Numbered from the stretch's first letter, positions 40,082 to 49,095 are shown. The stretch: 64,000 nt of DNA from Massilia sp. ZL223 (GCF_018119395.1 NZ_JAGPWD010000007.1:62001-126000), one strand, 5' to 3'. Numbers and translations: made by a program. Notes: generated from the sequence alone by a model not told the origin.

Positions 40082-41998
40082 TCACTTCATCGGCTTGAAC
40101 AGTTCTTCCAGCCTGTCCTTCGTCCCCGCAATCCGCTCCAGGCGCGGATAACGCAGCCCCTCGCGGTAATCGAGCGAGATGGTGCGCAGGTTGTTCCCCT
40201 TCTTCACCAGCAGTTCGATCGGCGCCTTGCCGTCCCTGGCCGCCTTGATCGCCGCCTTCAGCACCTCGCCTTTGTAGGCCTTGTTGTTGACCGCGATGAT
40301 GGTGGTGTTGGCCGCCAGCCCCGCGCGGAAGCCCACGCCGTCCCAGATCACGCCGGTCACGCTGCCGTCCTGGCGCACCGAGAAGCCCAGCGAGTAGCTC
40401 AGGTCAGTCAGCTTGTTGCGCTCGTCCGCGGCCTTGACCGCATCGGTCGGGGTGTCGGTGTACACCAGCTTCCAGCCGGCGCGCGCCAGGCCGTCGAGCG
40501 GGGCGCCCGGGCCGTGGCCTTCCAGGCGGGTGCGCAGGAAGGGCGCCCAGTCGAATTTCTGCACCTTGTTCAGCGCCACCACCACGTCCTCGAACGTGTA
40601 GTGCAGCGCGTCCACGCGGCCGTCCTCGACGCCGAAGAAGGCGCGTGCGAAGTCGTTCAGCGAGCGCTTGTCGCCGGACAGCTCGCGGATCCTGGTGTCC
40701 ACATCCAGCCAGATCAGCATGCCCTCGACGTAGTAGTCCTCGCTGCGCTGCCAGTTGCCCCAGCCGATCGGGCGGCGGCCGTTGATGATCGGGTCGTTGA
40801 CGGTGTCCTGCACCGCGCGCCAGGCGCGGCCCTGCGTGTTGTCGTAGCGGGCGGCGCTGGCCGCCAGCGATTCGCGTGCGTGCGCCATCGAGATCAGGCC
40901 CGAGCGCGCCGCCAGCACATTGCCCCAGAACTGGGTCTGGCCCTCGTACACCCACAGCAGGCTGTTTTGCAGCGGCGTGTTGAAGTTGGGGACGTCCTGG
41001 CCCGCGGGACGGCGGAACTTGCCGTTCCACGAGTGCACGAATTCGTGCGGCAGCAGTTCGCGTCCGCCTTCGTTCTTGCTCCACTCGGTGAAGTAGCCCA
41101 GCTTGACGCCGTTCTCGCTCGACTGGTGGTGCTCGCGGCCGATGCCGCCGAATTCGTCCGAGATCGCGAACAGGAAGTCGTAGTGCTTGTAGTGGTGCGA
41201 GCCGAACAGCTTGAGGGCCTGCTCCACCATCGCGCGGTGCAGGGCGATCTGTTCCGGCTTGGCTTCCAGGCTTTCCGGATTATCCGCGACCACGTTCAGC
41301 ATTACGGGCGCCTTGGCGCCCGGCGCCAGGTCGATGCGCTTGAAGTAGCGGCCGGCGAAGATCGGCGAGTCGACCAGGGTGTCGAGGTCGTGCGGCTTGA
41401 AGCGCACTTCGTTGCCGCGCTTTTCCTGGACCTCGAGCGCGCTGGCGAACTGCCAGCCGGCCGGGAACACGACGCTCGGCTGCACCGTGATGCGGCGCGC
41501 GTGGTAGCCCGCCGGGTAGAGCAGCACCGATTGCCACTGCACGCCGAGGATGTCGTCGGTCATGGTGATGCGGCCCTGGCCGCCGTCCAGCGGCGACAGG
41601 AACTGGTACTCGGCGTCCAGGGTCGTGGCGCCTTCCGGCACCGTGACGTGGAAGGCGTAGACGTTGACCGGGTCGCGCGTCCATTCGACCGGTTTGCCGC
41701 CCGCGCTGAACTTCAGGCCAGCGAGCTGGGTCAGCGGAATGTTCGGGCCGTGGTTGCCCGGCGCCCACTGCGGATAGAGCAGGGTCAGCGGACCCGGTTG
41801 CACGGGAATCGCCATCTGCATGCGGAAGATCTGCTGCGACAAATTGGTCGCGTCGACCTTGACGGCGATGGTGCCCGGATAGGGCTGGTCGCCGACGGCC
41901 GGGACGGCGGCCTGGGCCGGCAGGGTCAAGGCAAGGGCGAAGGCAAGGGCACTGGCCGGACGCGCGGCGCGCGCGAGCAGATTGCGGGTCGAAGTCAT
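40082..41998 (-). CDS. M61-family metallopeptidase (glycyl aminopeptidase-like), exported
   Basis: 638 residues from ATG 41998, which begins a signal peptide (MTSTRNLLARAARPASALAF, cut after AQA). M61 proteins have an N-terminal beta-sandwich (IAVKVDATNLSQQIFRMQMA, LYPQWAPGNHGPNIPLTQLA), a zinc peptidase domain with HEFVHSWNGK (HExxH) and the distal Glu in WVYEGQTQFWGN, and a C-terminal PDZ domain (SYSLGFSVRQDGSVTGVIWD, LAANTTIIAVNNKAYKGEVL). M61 enzymes are broad aminopeptidases. Acts in the periplasm; substrate unknown. An in-frame start at 42097 has no support. Confidence 0.9.
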   Translation of the reverse strand: MTSTRNLLARAARPASALAFALALTLPAQAAVPAVGDQPYPGTIAVKVDATNLSQQIFRMQMAIPVQPGPLTLLYPQWAPGNHGPNIPLTQLAGLKFSAGGKPVEWTRDPVNVYAFHVTVPEGATTLDAEYQFLSPLDGGQGRITMTDDILGVQWQSVLLYPAGYHARRITVQPSVVFPAGWQFASALEVQEKRGNEVRFKPHDLDTLVDSPIFAGRYFKRIDLAPGAKAPVMLNVVADNPESLEAKPEQIALHRAMVEQALKLFGSHHYKHYDFLFAISDEFGGIGREHHQSSENGVKLGYFTEWSKNEGGRELLPHEFVHSWNGKFRRPAGQDVPNFNTPLQNSLLWVYEGQTQFWGNVLAARSGLISMAHARESLAASAARYDNTQGRAWRAVQDTVNDPIINGRRPIGWGNWQRSEDYYVEGMLIWLDVDTRIRELSGDKRSLNDFARAFFGVEDGRVDALHYTFEDVVVALNKVQKFDWAPFLRTRLEGHGPGAPLDGLARAGWKLVYTDTPTDAVKAADERNKLTDLSYSLGFSVRQDGSVTGVIWDGVGFRAGLAANTTIIAVNNKAYKGEVLKAAIKAARDGKAPIELLVKKGNNLRTISLDYREGLRYPRLERIAGTKDRLEELFKPMK

Positions 41999-42121
41999 GG
42001 ATGGCAAGGGGATGATGGAAGCAAACGGACGAGTGTAGCACCGCTCTGCAGGCCTAGATTCCATGGAAACATACTGCAAACAAAATTTGCTAAACATGCT
42101 TAAAAACCATATTTCGCATAC

Positions 42122-42148
42122 CTTGAAAAGTCAAAGACCTGGCATTAG
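42122..42148 (+). promoter_or_regulatory. Possible heat-shock (sigma-32) promoter for hsp20
   Basis: CTTGAAA (42122-42128) matches the sigma-32 -35 element, and GGCATTAG 12-13 bp later is a weak match to the CCCCATNT -10. It lies 70-90 bp before the hsp20 start. No RNA thermometer was identified in the leader. Confidence 0.45.
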
Positions 42149-42216
42149 ATTGGCTTCAACGGATGCTCAATGAGGTCCGTCAACTTATCGCTTAACTTGA
42201 AAAAGGATATGTAATC

Positions 42217-42675
42217 ATGCGTACTTTTGATCTGACTCCGCTGTACCGTTCCGCCATTGGTTTCGATCGCCTGGCCAACCTGCTCGAGCAGCGTGGCGAG
42301 CCGAGCTACCCGCCGTACAACATCGAACTGGTGAGCGAGGACGAGTACCGCATCGTGATGGCACTCGCCGGCTTCAGCCGCGACGAGATCGAGATCGTGA
42401 CCGAGCGTGACAGCCTGCATGTCACCGGCCGCAAGCAGAAGGACGAGACCCAGCGTACCTACCTGCACCGCGGCATCGCGGCACGCGATTTCGAACAGCG
42501 TTTCCAGCTGGCCAACCACGTGAAGGTCACCACTGCGTCGTTCGACAACGGCATGCTCACCATCGAACTGGTGCGCGAAGTGCCTGAAGCCCTGAAGCCG
42601 CGCAAGATCGCCATTGCGGATGCGCTGGGCAACACGGGTAATGTCCAGGCACTGGAGCAACGCGACGCCGCCTAA
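42217..42675 (+). CDS. Small heat-shock protein, Hsp20/IbpA family
   Basis: 152 residues. N-terminal MRTFDLTPLYRSAIGFDRLANLL is the IbpA-type start, followed by the alpha-crystallin domain (YPPYNIELVSEDEYRIVMALAGFSRDEIEI, RGIAARDFEQRFQLANHVKV, FDNGMLTIELVREVPE) and the C-terminal I-x-I anchor PRKIAIADAL. ATP-independent holdase that keeps unfolding proteins soluble. Possible sigma-32 site upstream and a strong terminator downstream mark a single-gene unit. Confidence 0.93.
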   Translation: MRTFDLTPLYRSAIGFDRLANLLEQRGEPSYPPYNIELVSEDEYRIVMALAGFSRDEIEIVTERDSLHVTGRKQKDETQRTYLHRGIAARDFEQRFQLANHVKVTTASFDNGMLTIELVREVPEALKPRKIAIADALGNTGNVQALEQRDAA

Positions 42676-42710
42676 GCAGGCAGTGGTAACAGCAGTAGTG
42701 AATTAAAAGG

Positions 42711-42740
42711 AGGGCGCTCGCGGTACGGGGCGCCCTTTTT
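42711..42740 (+). terminator. Intrinsic terminator after hsp20
   Basis: AGGGCGC (42711-42717) pairs with GCGCCCT (42730-42736), and the final T begins a five-T run (42736-42740), with more Ts after G. A normal Rho-independent terminator 36 bp after the hsp20 stop. Confidence 0.9.
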
Positions 42741-42757
42741 GTTTTTGGAACCGATGA

Positions 42758-42818
42758 GTTAACCCGTCCTTAAGCCTGCCCTAAGGCGGACTCTTGCCAA
42801 CTTAAGCATGGTCTAAGG
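42758..42818 (+). promoter_or_regulatory. Tandem PmrA/QseB-like boxes upstream of htrA
   Basis: Half-sites GTTAAC (42758), CTTAAG (42769) and CCTAAG (42780) are 11 bp apart; a second pair CTTAAG (42801) and TCTAAG (42812) has the same 11-bp period. CTTAA-type direct repeats every 11 bp are the recognition pattern of PmrA/QseB-type response regulators, and such a regulator is encoded two genes downstream. Binding is inferred. Confidence 0.7.
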
Positions 42819-42883
42819 CTCATGCGGGAAACTACCTCCATCGATCATCCACACCATCGACAATTTTCATCAGGAGCTCATAC

Positions 42884-44404
42884 ATGTCTAACGAACCTGC
42901 CATCACCGCCAAACGCCTGACCCTGGCCCTGTGTGCCGCGGGCGTCATTGGCGGAGCGGTTGGTGCCATTGCGGTCAACCACAACAACGTTGCAGCCGAG
43001 ACTGCGCCTGCCGCAGCCGCCCCCGCGCCGGCCGCCGCGCCCGCGCCTGCCGCTGCAGTGGCCGCCCCTGCGGCGACGGTGACGCTTCCTGATTTCACGC
43101 GCATCGCTGCGCAAAACGGCAAGGCCGTGGTCAACATCCGTGTCAGCGGCACCAGCCGCGCCGCCAACCGCGGCGCCATGCCGCGCATGGACCCGAGCCA
43201 TCCGTTCTACGAGTTTTTCCGGCAGTTCCAGGACCCGCGCTACGGTGGTGGCGGCGGTCGTGAAGCGCCGGTCGTTTTCGGCGCCGGATCGGGCTTCATT
43301 GTCAGCCCGGACGGCGTCATCCTGACCAACGCCCACGTCGTGCAAGGCGCCGACGAAGTCACCGTCAAGCTGCAGGACCGCCGCGAATTCCGCGCCAAGG
43401 TCCTGGGCTCGGACCCGAAGACCGACGTGGCCGTGCTGAAGATCGACGCCAAGAACCTGCCGGTGGTGCCGGTCGGCAGATCGCGTTCGCTGCTGGTGGG
43501 CGAGTGGGTGCTGGCCATCGGTTCGCCGTATGGCCTGGAAAGCACCGTCACCGCCGGCGTGGTGAGCGCCACCGGCCGCTCGCTGCCGGACGGCGCCGTG
43601 CCCTTCATCCAGACCGACGTCGCCGTCAACCCCGGCAACTCGGGCGGCCCGCTGTTCAACACCCGCGGCGAAGTGGTCGGCATCAACTCGCAGATCTACA
43701 GCCAGACCGGCGGCTACCAGGGCCTGTCGTTCTCGATCCCGATCGACGTCGCGGTGCGCATCAAGGACCAGATCGTCGCCACCGGCAAGGTGCAGCACGC
43801 CAAGCTGGGCGTGAGCGTGCAGGAAGTCGGCCAGGGCTTCGCCGATTCCTTCCGCCTCGAATCGCCGGAAGGCGCCCTGGTCTCGAGCGTCGAGCGCGGC
43901 GGCCCGGCCGAGCGCGCCGGCCTGAAGTCGGGCGACGTGATCCGCCGCGTGAACGGCCAGTCCATCGTGTCCTCGGGCGACCTGCCGGGCATCATCGCCC
44001 TGGCCAAGCCGGGCGAACGCGTGAGCCTCGACGTCTGGCGCGACGGCAAGCTGGTGCGCGTCGATGCGACGCTCGGCGACGCCAGCGAGAAGGGCAAGCG
44101 CCCGCAGGAAGAGCTGGCCGCGGATGTGCAGGACAACAGCGCCAAGCTGGGCCTGGCCCTGCGTCCGCTCGAACCGATCGAGCGCCGCCAGAGCGGCATC
44201 GCCTCCGGCCTCGTGATCGAGGACGCCTCGGGCGCCGCCGCCGTGGCGGGCATCGAGCCGGGCGACGTACTTATTTCAGTCAACGGTCGCGCGGTGAACT
44301 CCGTCGACCAGGTCCGCGACGTGGTGGCGAAAGCCAGCAAGTCTGTGGCCTTGCTGATCCAGCGCGGGAGTGACAGAATCTTCATTCCGGTGCGGATCGG
44401 TTAA
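42884..44404 (+). CDS. HtrA/DegP-family periplasmic serine protease
   Basis: 506 residues. N-terminal signal or anchor helix (RLTLALCAAGVIGGAVGAIA) and an Ala/Pro linker, then a trypsin-like domain with the triad His 151 (ILTNAHVV), Asp 181 (KTDVAVLKI) and Ser 253 (NPGNSGGPLF), and two PDZ domains (GVSVQEVGQGFADSF..., GLALRPLEPIERRQSGIASG). Do-type protease/chaperone for misfolded envelope proteins. First gene of an operon with the response regulator and sensor kinase; tandem PmrA/QseB-like boxes upstream suggest control by that system. Confidence 0.93.
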   Translation: MSNEPAITAKRLTLALCAAGVIGGAVGAIAVNHNNVAAETAPAAAAPAPAAAPAPAAAVAAPAATVTLPDFTRIAAQNGKAVVNIRVSGTSRAANRGAMPRMDPSHPFYEFFRQFQDPRYGGGGGREAPVVFGAGSGFIVSPDGVILTNAHVVQGADEVTVKLQDRREFRAKVLGSDPKTDVAVLKIDAKNLPVVPVGRSRSLLVGEWVLAIGSPYGLESTVTAGVVSATGRSLPDGAVPFIQTDVAVNPGNSGGPLFNTRGEVVGINSQIYSQTGGYQGLSFSIPIDVAVRIKDQIVATGKVQHAKLGVSVQEVGQGFADSFRLESPEGALVSSVERGGPAERAGLKSGDVIRRVNGQSIVSSGDLPGIIALAKPGERVSLDVWRDGKLVRVDATLGDASEKGKRPQEELAADVQDNSAKLGLALRPLEPIERRQSGIASGLVIEDASGAAAVAGIEPGDVLISVNGRAVNSVDQVRDVVAKASKSVALLIQRGSDRIFIPVRIG

Positions 44405-44450
44405 GGAAGCGTAGCGTCCTCGACCTGCTGGTTTCAAGAACGGGGAATTC

Positions 44451-45113
44451 ATGCGGCTATTGCTGGTGGAAGACGATACGATGATCGGCGAAGTAGTGCT
44501 CGACCTGTTAAGGGCCGAGCACTACGCCGTCGACTGGGTCAAGGACGGCGAAATGGCCGACACGGCCCTGATGCAGAACCAGAACTACGACCTGGTCCTG
44601 CTCGACCTTGGGCTCCCGCGCAAGGACGGGCTGGACGTGCTGCGGTCCATGCGCTCCCGCAAGGACCGCACCCCGGTGCTGGTCGCCACCGCGCGCGACT
44701 CGGTGGCCCAGCGCATCGCCGGCCTCGACGCCGGCGCCGACGACTACGTCCTCAAACCCTACGATCTCGACGAACTGCTGGCGCGCATCCGCGCGCTGCT
44801 GCGCCGCGCCGCCGGGCGCGCCGAACCCATCTTCGAATACAAGAACATCTCGGTCAACCCCGCCACCCGCGAGGTGCTGGTCGACGGCACGCAGGTAGCG
44901 CTGTCGGCGCGCGAATGGGCGGTGCTGGAAGCCCTGGTCGCTCGTCCCGGCGCCGTGCTGTCGCGCGCCCAGCTCGAGGAAAAGCTGTACAGCTGGCGCG
45001 ACGAAGTCTCCAGCAACGCGGTCGAGGTCTACATCCACGGCCTGCGCAAGAAGCTGGGCAGCGACCTGATTCAGAACGTGCGCGGCGTGGGCTACATGGT
45101 CCCGAAGGCATGA
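44451..45113 (+). CDS. OmpR/PhoB-family response regulator (QseB/PmrA-like)
   Basis: 220 residues. Receiver domain with acidic pocket VEDD (positions 7-9), phosphoacceptor Asp 52 (LVLLDLGLPRKDG), Thr in VATARDS and Lys in YVLKPYDLDELLARI; C-terminal winged helix (REWAVLEALVARPGAVLSRAQL, VEVYIHGLRKKLG, VRGVGYMVPK). Closest in pattern to QseB/PmrA-type regulators. Overlaps the kinase gene by 4 bp (ATGA). Likely binds the 11-bp-spaced repeats upstream of htrA, giving autoregulation. Confidence 0.92.
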   Translation: MRLLLVEDDTMIGEVVLDLLRAEHYAVDWVKDGEMADTALMQNQNYDLVLLDLGLPRKDGLDVLRSMRSRKDRTPVLVATARDSVAQRIAGLDAGADDYVLKPYDLDELLARIRALLRRAAGRAEPIFEYKNISVNPATREVLVDGTQVALSAREWAVLEALVARPGAVLSRAQLEEKLYSWRDEVSSNAVEVYIHGLRKKLGSDLIQNVRGVGYMVPKA

Positions 45114-46450
45114 AGGTCACCCATTCGCTCCGGGGCCGCCTGCTGTGGTTCCTGCTGGCGGCCATCACGATCGCGGCGCTGGCCCAGGCATCCATCGCCT
45201 ACCGCACGGCCCTGCACGACGCCGACCAGATCTTCGACTACCACATGCAGCAAATGGCGCTCTCGCTGCGCTCGGGCACGCCCTTGTCGAACACCGAGGT
45301 GCAGGAGCGCATGGAAGCCAACAGCGAAAGCGGCGGCAACGACGACATGGTGGTGCAGATGTGGTCTCCGGACGGGGTCCAGATGTTCCACAGCGTCTCG
45401 CGCGCGCGCCTGCCGCAGCGTGCGGTGCTGGGCTTTTCCAACGTGAAGGCCAACGGCACCGTCTACCGCGTGTTCTCGATCCAGACCGCGAACCAGACCG
45501 TGCAGGTGGCCCAGGACCTGGCCGTGCGCCGCAACATGGCGGGCAACCTGGCGCTGCGCACCCTGGGGCCGATCGCGGTGATGATGCCGATCCTGATGCT
45601 GGTGGTGTGGTGGGTGGTGAGCGGATCGCTCGAGCCGGTGGCGCGGGTGCGCTCGCAGGTGGCCTCGCGCCAGGCGGACGACTTGTCGCCGGTATCGGAA
45701 GCTGGCTTGCCGGACGAGGTGCGTCCGCTGGTGCAGGAACTGAACCTGCTGTTCGGACGCGTGAAGACCGCCTTCGACGCCCAGCAGAATTTCGTGGCCG
45801 ACGCCGCGCACGAGCTGCGCACGCCGCTGGCCGCGCTGCGCCTGCAGGCGCAAAGCCTGGACCGCGCCGATAACGCCGACGCGCGCAAGCTCGCGGTGGC
45901 GCGCCTGACGGCCGGCATCGACCGCGCCACGCGCCTGGTCGAACAGCTGCTGGTGCTGGCGCGCCAGGAAGCGACCGCCGCCAGCGGCGCCGCCTGCCGC
46001 CCGGTCGACCTGGCCGACCTGGCGCGCCGCACCGTGGCCGACCTGGCCGGCGTGGCCGCCGCCAAGGGCGTCGACGTGGGCGTGCAGCAGGCCGACCCGG
46101 CCAGTGTGGAAGGCCAGCCGGATGCGCTGCAGATCCTGCTGCGCAACCTGGTCGACAACGCCATCAAGTACACGCCCGCCGGCGGCACGGCCGATATCTC
46201 GGTGGTCGCCGAGGGCGCGGCGGTCAAGGTCACGGTGGAAGATAGCGGCCCGGGGATCCCGGAAGAGGAACGCGAAAGGGTGTTCGACCGCTTCTACCGC
46301 GTGGCCGGCAGCGAAGCCGCCGGCAGCGGCCTGGGCCTGGCCATCATCAAGGCCATCGCCGAACGCCACGGCGCCGCGCTCACGCTCGGCCGTTCCGAGC
46401 GATTGGGCGGACTGGCGGCCACGGTCGTCTTCAAGAAACAGGAAAGCTGA
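45110..46450 (+). CDS. Sensor histidine kinase (QseC-like)
   Basis: 446 residues. TM1 (LLWFLLAAITIAALAQASIA), a periplasmic domain of about 130 residues, TM2 (LGPIAVMMPILMLVVWWVVS), a HAMP-like linker (GSLEPVARVRSQVASRQADDL), the dimerisation H-box DAAHELRTPLAALRLQAQSL and an ATPase with N-box NLVDNAIKYTP, DSGPGIPEEERERVFDRFYR and GSGLGLAIIKAIAERHG. Phosphorylates the adjacent response regulator. The operon with HtrA suggests it senses envelope stress or a cationic or metal signal; the ligand is unknown. Confidence 0.92.
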   Translation: MKVTHSLRGRLLWFLLAAITIAALAQASIAYRTALHDADQIFDYHMQQMALSLRSGTPLSNTEVQERMEANSESGGNDDMVVQMWSPDGVQMFHSVSRARLPQRAVLGFSNVKANGTVYRVFSIQTANQTVQVAQDLAVRRNMAGNLALRTLGPIAVMMPILMLVVWWVVSGSLEPVARVRSQVASRQADDLSPVSEAGLPDEVRPLVQELNLLFGRVKTAFDAQQNFVADAAHELRTPLAALRLQAQSLDRADNADARKLAVARLTAGIDRATRLVEQLLVLARQEATAASGAACRPVDLADLARRTVADLAGVAAAKGVDVGVQQADPASVEGQPDALQILLRNLVDNAIKYTPAGGTADISVVAEGAAVKVTVEDSGPGIPEEERERVFDRFYRVAGSEAAGSGLGLAIIKAIAERHGAALTLGRSERLGGLAATVVFKKQES

Positions 46451-46813
46451 TCAGCAGCCCAACTGGCGATGGCGCTTGCGTAGGCTGAGCAAGTCCTGGC
46501 GCAGCGATTCGATCACACCGGCGCCGGTGCTGCGCCGTTCCGCTTGTTCGCTCACCTGGATCGCATCCTGCAAGCCCCGGCATTCGCGCTTCGTGCGTGC
46601 GGAAACGGCGTGGCGGGGGCCTTGGATGGCGGCCGTGGGGCGGGGCGTCTTGCCCAGTACGGCGCCGGCACAGGGCTGGCCGTGGCGGCCAGCCTGCGCG
46701 CATGCGTCGGTGGCCGGGTCCAGCCCGGCGGCATGGACCGGCAGCGCGGTCGACAAAAACAGCAGGCCGCCGGCAAGCGCGCCGGCAGCCCTGATTCTGG
46801 CTGGGGTATCGAT
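46451..46813 (-). CDS. Small secreted protein of unknown function, start codon uncertain
   Basis: About 120 residues ending at TGA 46451, directly against the kinase stop on the other strand. The frame carries a signal-peptide-like segment RIRAAGALAGGLLFLSTALP with cleavage after VHA, then a polar, Cys-containing domain (DPATDACAQAGRHGQPCAG, RECRGLQDAIQVSEQAERR, LRQDLLSLRKRHRQLGC). No ATG, GTG or TTG precedes the signal; an ATC at 46813 with GGAG 6 bp upstream is the best candidate, while TTG 46756 would truncate the signal. No family was recognised. Confidence 0.5.
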   Translation of the reverse strand: MDTPARIRAAGALAGGLLFLSTALPVHAAGLDPATDACAQAGRHGQPCAGAVLGKTPRPTAAIQGPRHAVSARTKRECRGLQDAIQVSEQAERRSTGAGVIESLRQDLLSLRKRHRQLGC

Positions 46814-47006
46814 GGTGGTCTCCGTGGTACGTCGTTTTCTGCCTATTGCTGCCAGGGGCTGGCGTCTTTTGCGCCGATGAGCGCGGAGAATACAGCAGTT
46901 AGCAAGATGGCATTCTCACCAATTGTCACAAGCAGCACGCCCGTGCGGCAGCCGGTAGAATGGACGGTTTTGGCGCGCTAGCGCTAGCAGTGACAATGAG
47001 GATGCG

Positions 47007-48137
47007 ATGAACAAGCAGGTAATGATGGTCGGCGCCCTGGCGGCGGCGGCTGGCATGGCGACGGCGCAGGAGGTGGTGAAGATCGGCCATGCGGCGGCCG
47101 TGACCGGGCCGGTGGCCTACTTCGGCAAGGACACCGAGAACGGCGCCCGCATGGCGGTGGAAGCGCTGAACGCGCGCGGCGTGAGCATCGGCGGCAAGAA
47201 GGTCACCTTCCAGCTGATGGCCGAGGACGACGGCGGCGACCCGAAGCAGGCCACCAGCGTGGCCCAGAAACTGGTCGACGCGAAGATCCATGGCATGGTC
47301 GGCCACGAGACCTCGGGCACCACGATCCCGGCCTCCAAGATCTACCACGCGGCCGGCATCCCGCAAATCTCGCCCTCGTCGACTTCGCCGAAGTACACCC
47401 AGCAGGGCTTCAACACCACCTTCCGCGTGGTGGCCAACGACGTGCAGCTGGGCCAGGCGCTGGGCCGCTACGCCCTCGACGGCATGAAGGCGAAGCGCGT
47501 GGCGGTGGTCGACGACCGCACCGCCTACGGCCAGGGCCTGGTGACCGAATTCTCGCGCAGCCTGCAGAAGCAGGGCGGCAGCGTGGTGGCGCGCGAGTTC
47601 ACCCACGACAAGGCGACCGACTTCTCGGCCATCATCACCCGCATCCGCGCCAGCAAGCCGGACCTGGTCTTCTTCGGCGGCATGAGCGCGACCGCCGGCC
47701 CCATGCTGCGCCAGATGAAGCAGCTCGGCATGAACGTGCGCATGATGGGCGGCGACGGCATCTGCTCGGACGAGATCCACAAGCTCTCCGGCGGCACCAT
47801 GGCGGACGGCCAGGTGGTGTGCGCGGAAGCGGGCGGCGTGCAGGGCGAGGCCAAGGCCGGCATGGACAAATTCCGGGCGGATTACAAGAAGCGCTTCGGC
47901 ATCGACGTGCAGATCAACGCGCCTTACGCCTACGACGCCGTGATGGTCATGGCGGAGGCCATGGTCAAGGCCGGGTCGTCCGCGCCGGCCAAGTACCTGC
48001 CGGTGCTGGCCAGCATCCAGTACAAAGGCGTGACCGGTCCGATCGCTTTCGATGCGAAGGGCGACATCCGCGACGGCACCATCACCCTGTATGGCTTCAA
48101 GGGCGGCAAGCGCAGCGTCCTCACGGTGACCAAATGA
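47007..48137 (+). CDS. Branched-chain amino-acid ABC transporter substrate-binding protein (LivJ-like)
   Basis: 376 residues with a signal peptide (MNKQVMMVGALAAAAGMATA, cut after AQ or TA). Periplasmic-binding fold type I of the LivJ family: VVKIGHAAAVTGPVAYFGKD, AEDDGGDPKQATSVAQKLVD, MVGHETSGTTIPASKIYH, SSTSPKYTQQGFNTTFRVV, VAVVDDRTAYGQGLVTEF and PYAYDAVMVMAEAMVK. It binds leucine-type amino acids or related molecules. No permease (LivH/LivM) or ATPase genes are near, so it must use components encoded elsewhere. Confidence 0.9.
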   Translation: MNKQVMMVGALAAAAGMATAQEVVKIGHAAAVTGPVAYFGKDTENGARMAVEALNARGVSIGGKKVTFQLMAEDDGGDPKQATSVAQKLVDAKIHGMVGHETSGTTIPASKIYHAAGIPQISPSSTSPKYTQQGFNTTFRVVANDVQLGQALGRYALDGMKAKRVAVVDDRTAYGQGLVTEFSRSLQKQGGSVVAREFTHDKATDFSAIITRIRASKPDLVFFGGMSATAGPMLRQMKQLGMNVRMMGGDGICSDEIHKLSGGTMADGQVVCAEAGGVQGEAKAGMDKFRADYKKRFGIDVQINAPYAYDAVMVMAEAMVKAGSSAPAKYLPVLASIQYKGVTGPIAFDAKGDIRDGTITLYGFKGGKRSVLTVTK

Positions 48138-48183
48138 GCCCCGGCGGGTATCATCGGCAGCATGAACTCCATGGCATGAACCG

Positions 48184-49095
48184 ATGACCCGCCAATTCGA
48201 CGACATCCTCCTGGGCAGCATCGAGCTGTTCTGCTCCACGGCAGAACTGGGCAGTTTCACGGCCGCGGCGACGGCGGCGGGCGTCACCCCGGCGGCGGTG
48301 AGCCGCGCCATCTCGCGCCTGGAAGCGCGCCTGGACGTGCGCCTGTTCGTGCGCACCACGCGCACCCTGCACCTGACCGAAGCGGGACGCGAGTACTACG
48401 AACAGTGCCGCGCGGCGCTCGCTCAATTGGTGGAGGCCGAGCGCATGGTCACCGGGCGCCAGAGCGCGCCCTCCGGCCTGCTGCGCATCAGCCTTCCTAC
48501 GCCCTACGGCCACTACCGGGTGCTGCCGCTGTTGCCCGAGTTCACGCGCCGCTATCCGGACGTGCGCATCGAATTCCACCTCAGTAACCGCAACGTCGAC
48601 TTTGGCGACGAAGGCTTCGACCTGGCGATCCGCGGCCGCACGCCGCCCGATTCCACCATGATCTCCCGCCAGCTGGAAGACGCCGAACTGGTGGTGGTCG
48701 CCTCTCCGGATTACCTGGAGCGCGCCGGCACGCCCGATTCTCTGGAGGCGCTGCGCGCCCACAACTGCATCCAGTTCGCCTTGCCCAGCAACGGGCGCAA
48801 CATCCCCTGGCTGTTCCGCGACGGCGGCGCGGACATCGAGCTGCCCACAAACGGCCTGTATGGCTGCGCCGGGGACATCCTTGGCGCGGTAACGCTGGCG
48901 CGCGCCGGCGGCGGCGTGTTCCAGACCTACCGCTTCATCGTCGAAGACGACCTGAGGGCAGGGCGGCTGGTCGAACTGCTGCCGCGATACGGCGGGCGCT
49001 CGCGGCCCTTCTGCCTGCTCTATCCGCATGCGCGCCACGTGGCCCTGCGCGTGCGCGCCTTCGTCGACTTCCTGGTCGAGCAGCTGAGAGGCTAG
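48184..49095 (+). CDS. LysR-family transcriptional regulator
   Basis: 303 residues. Winged-HTH N-terminus FCSTAELGSFTAAATAAGVTPAAVSRAISRLEARLDVRLF and effector domain GLLRISLPTPYGHYRVLPLLPEFTRRYPDV, DEGFDLAIRGRTPPDS, GDILGAVTLARAGGGVFQTYR, as in the CrgA/DsdC-like subgroup of LysR. Codirectional with the SDR and tautomerase genes 133 bp downstream, which are possible targets; the more usual divergent layout is not seen here. Confidence 0.9.
   Translation: MTRQFDDILLGSIELFCSTAELGSFTAAATAAGVTPAAVSRAISRLEARLDVRLFVRTTRTLHLTEAGREYYEQCRAALAQLVEAERMVTGRQSAPSGLLRISLPTPYGHYRVLPLLPEFTRRYPDVRIEFHLSNRNVDFGDEGFDLAIRGRTPPDSTMISRQLEDAELVVVASPDYLERAGTPDSLEALRAHNCIQFALPSNGRNIPWLFRDGGADIELPTNGLYGCAGDILGAVTLARAGGGVFQTYRFIVEDDLRAGRLVELLPRYGGRSRPFCLLYPHARHVALRVRAFVDFLVEQLRG

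Noticed and set aside
46544..46981. Plus-strand frame of 145 codons opposite the small secreted protein
   Set aside because: No signal peptide or motif and no ribosome site; the minus-strand frame has a signal peptide and ends exactly at the kinase stop.
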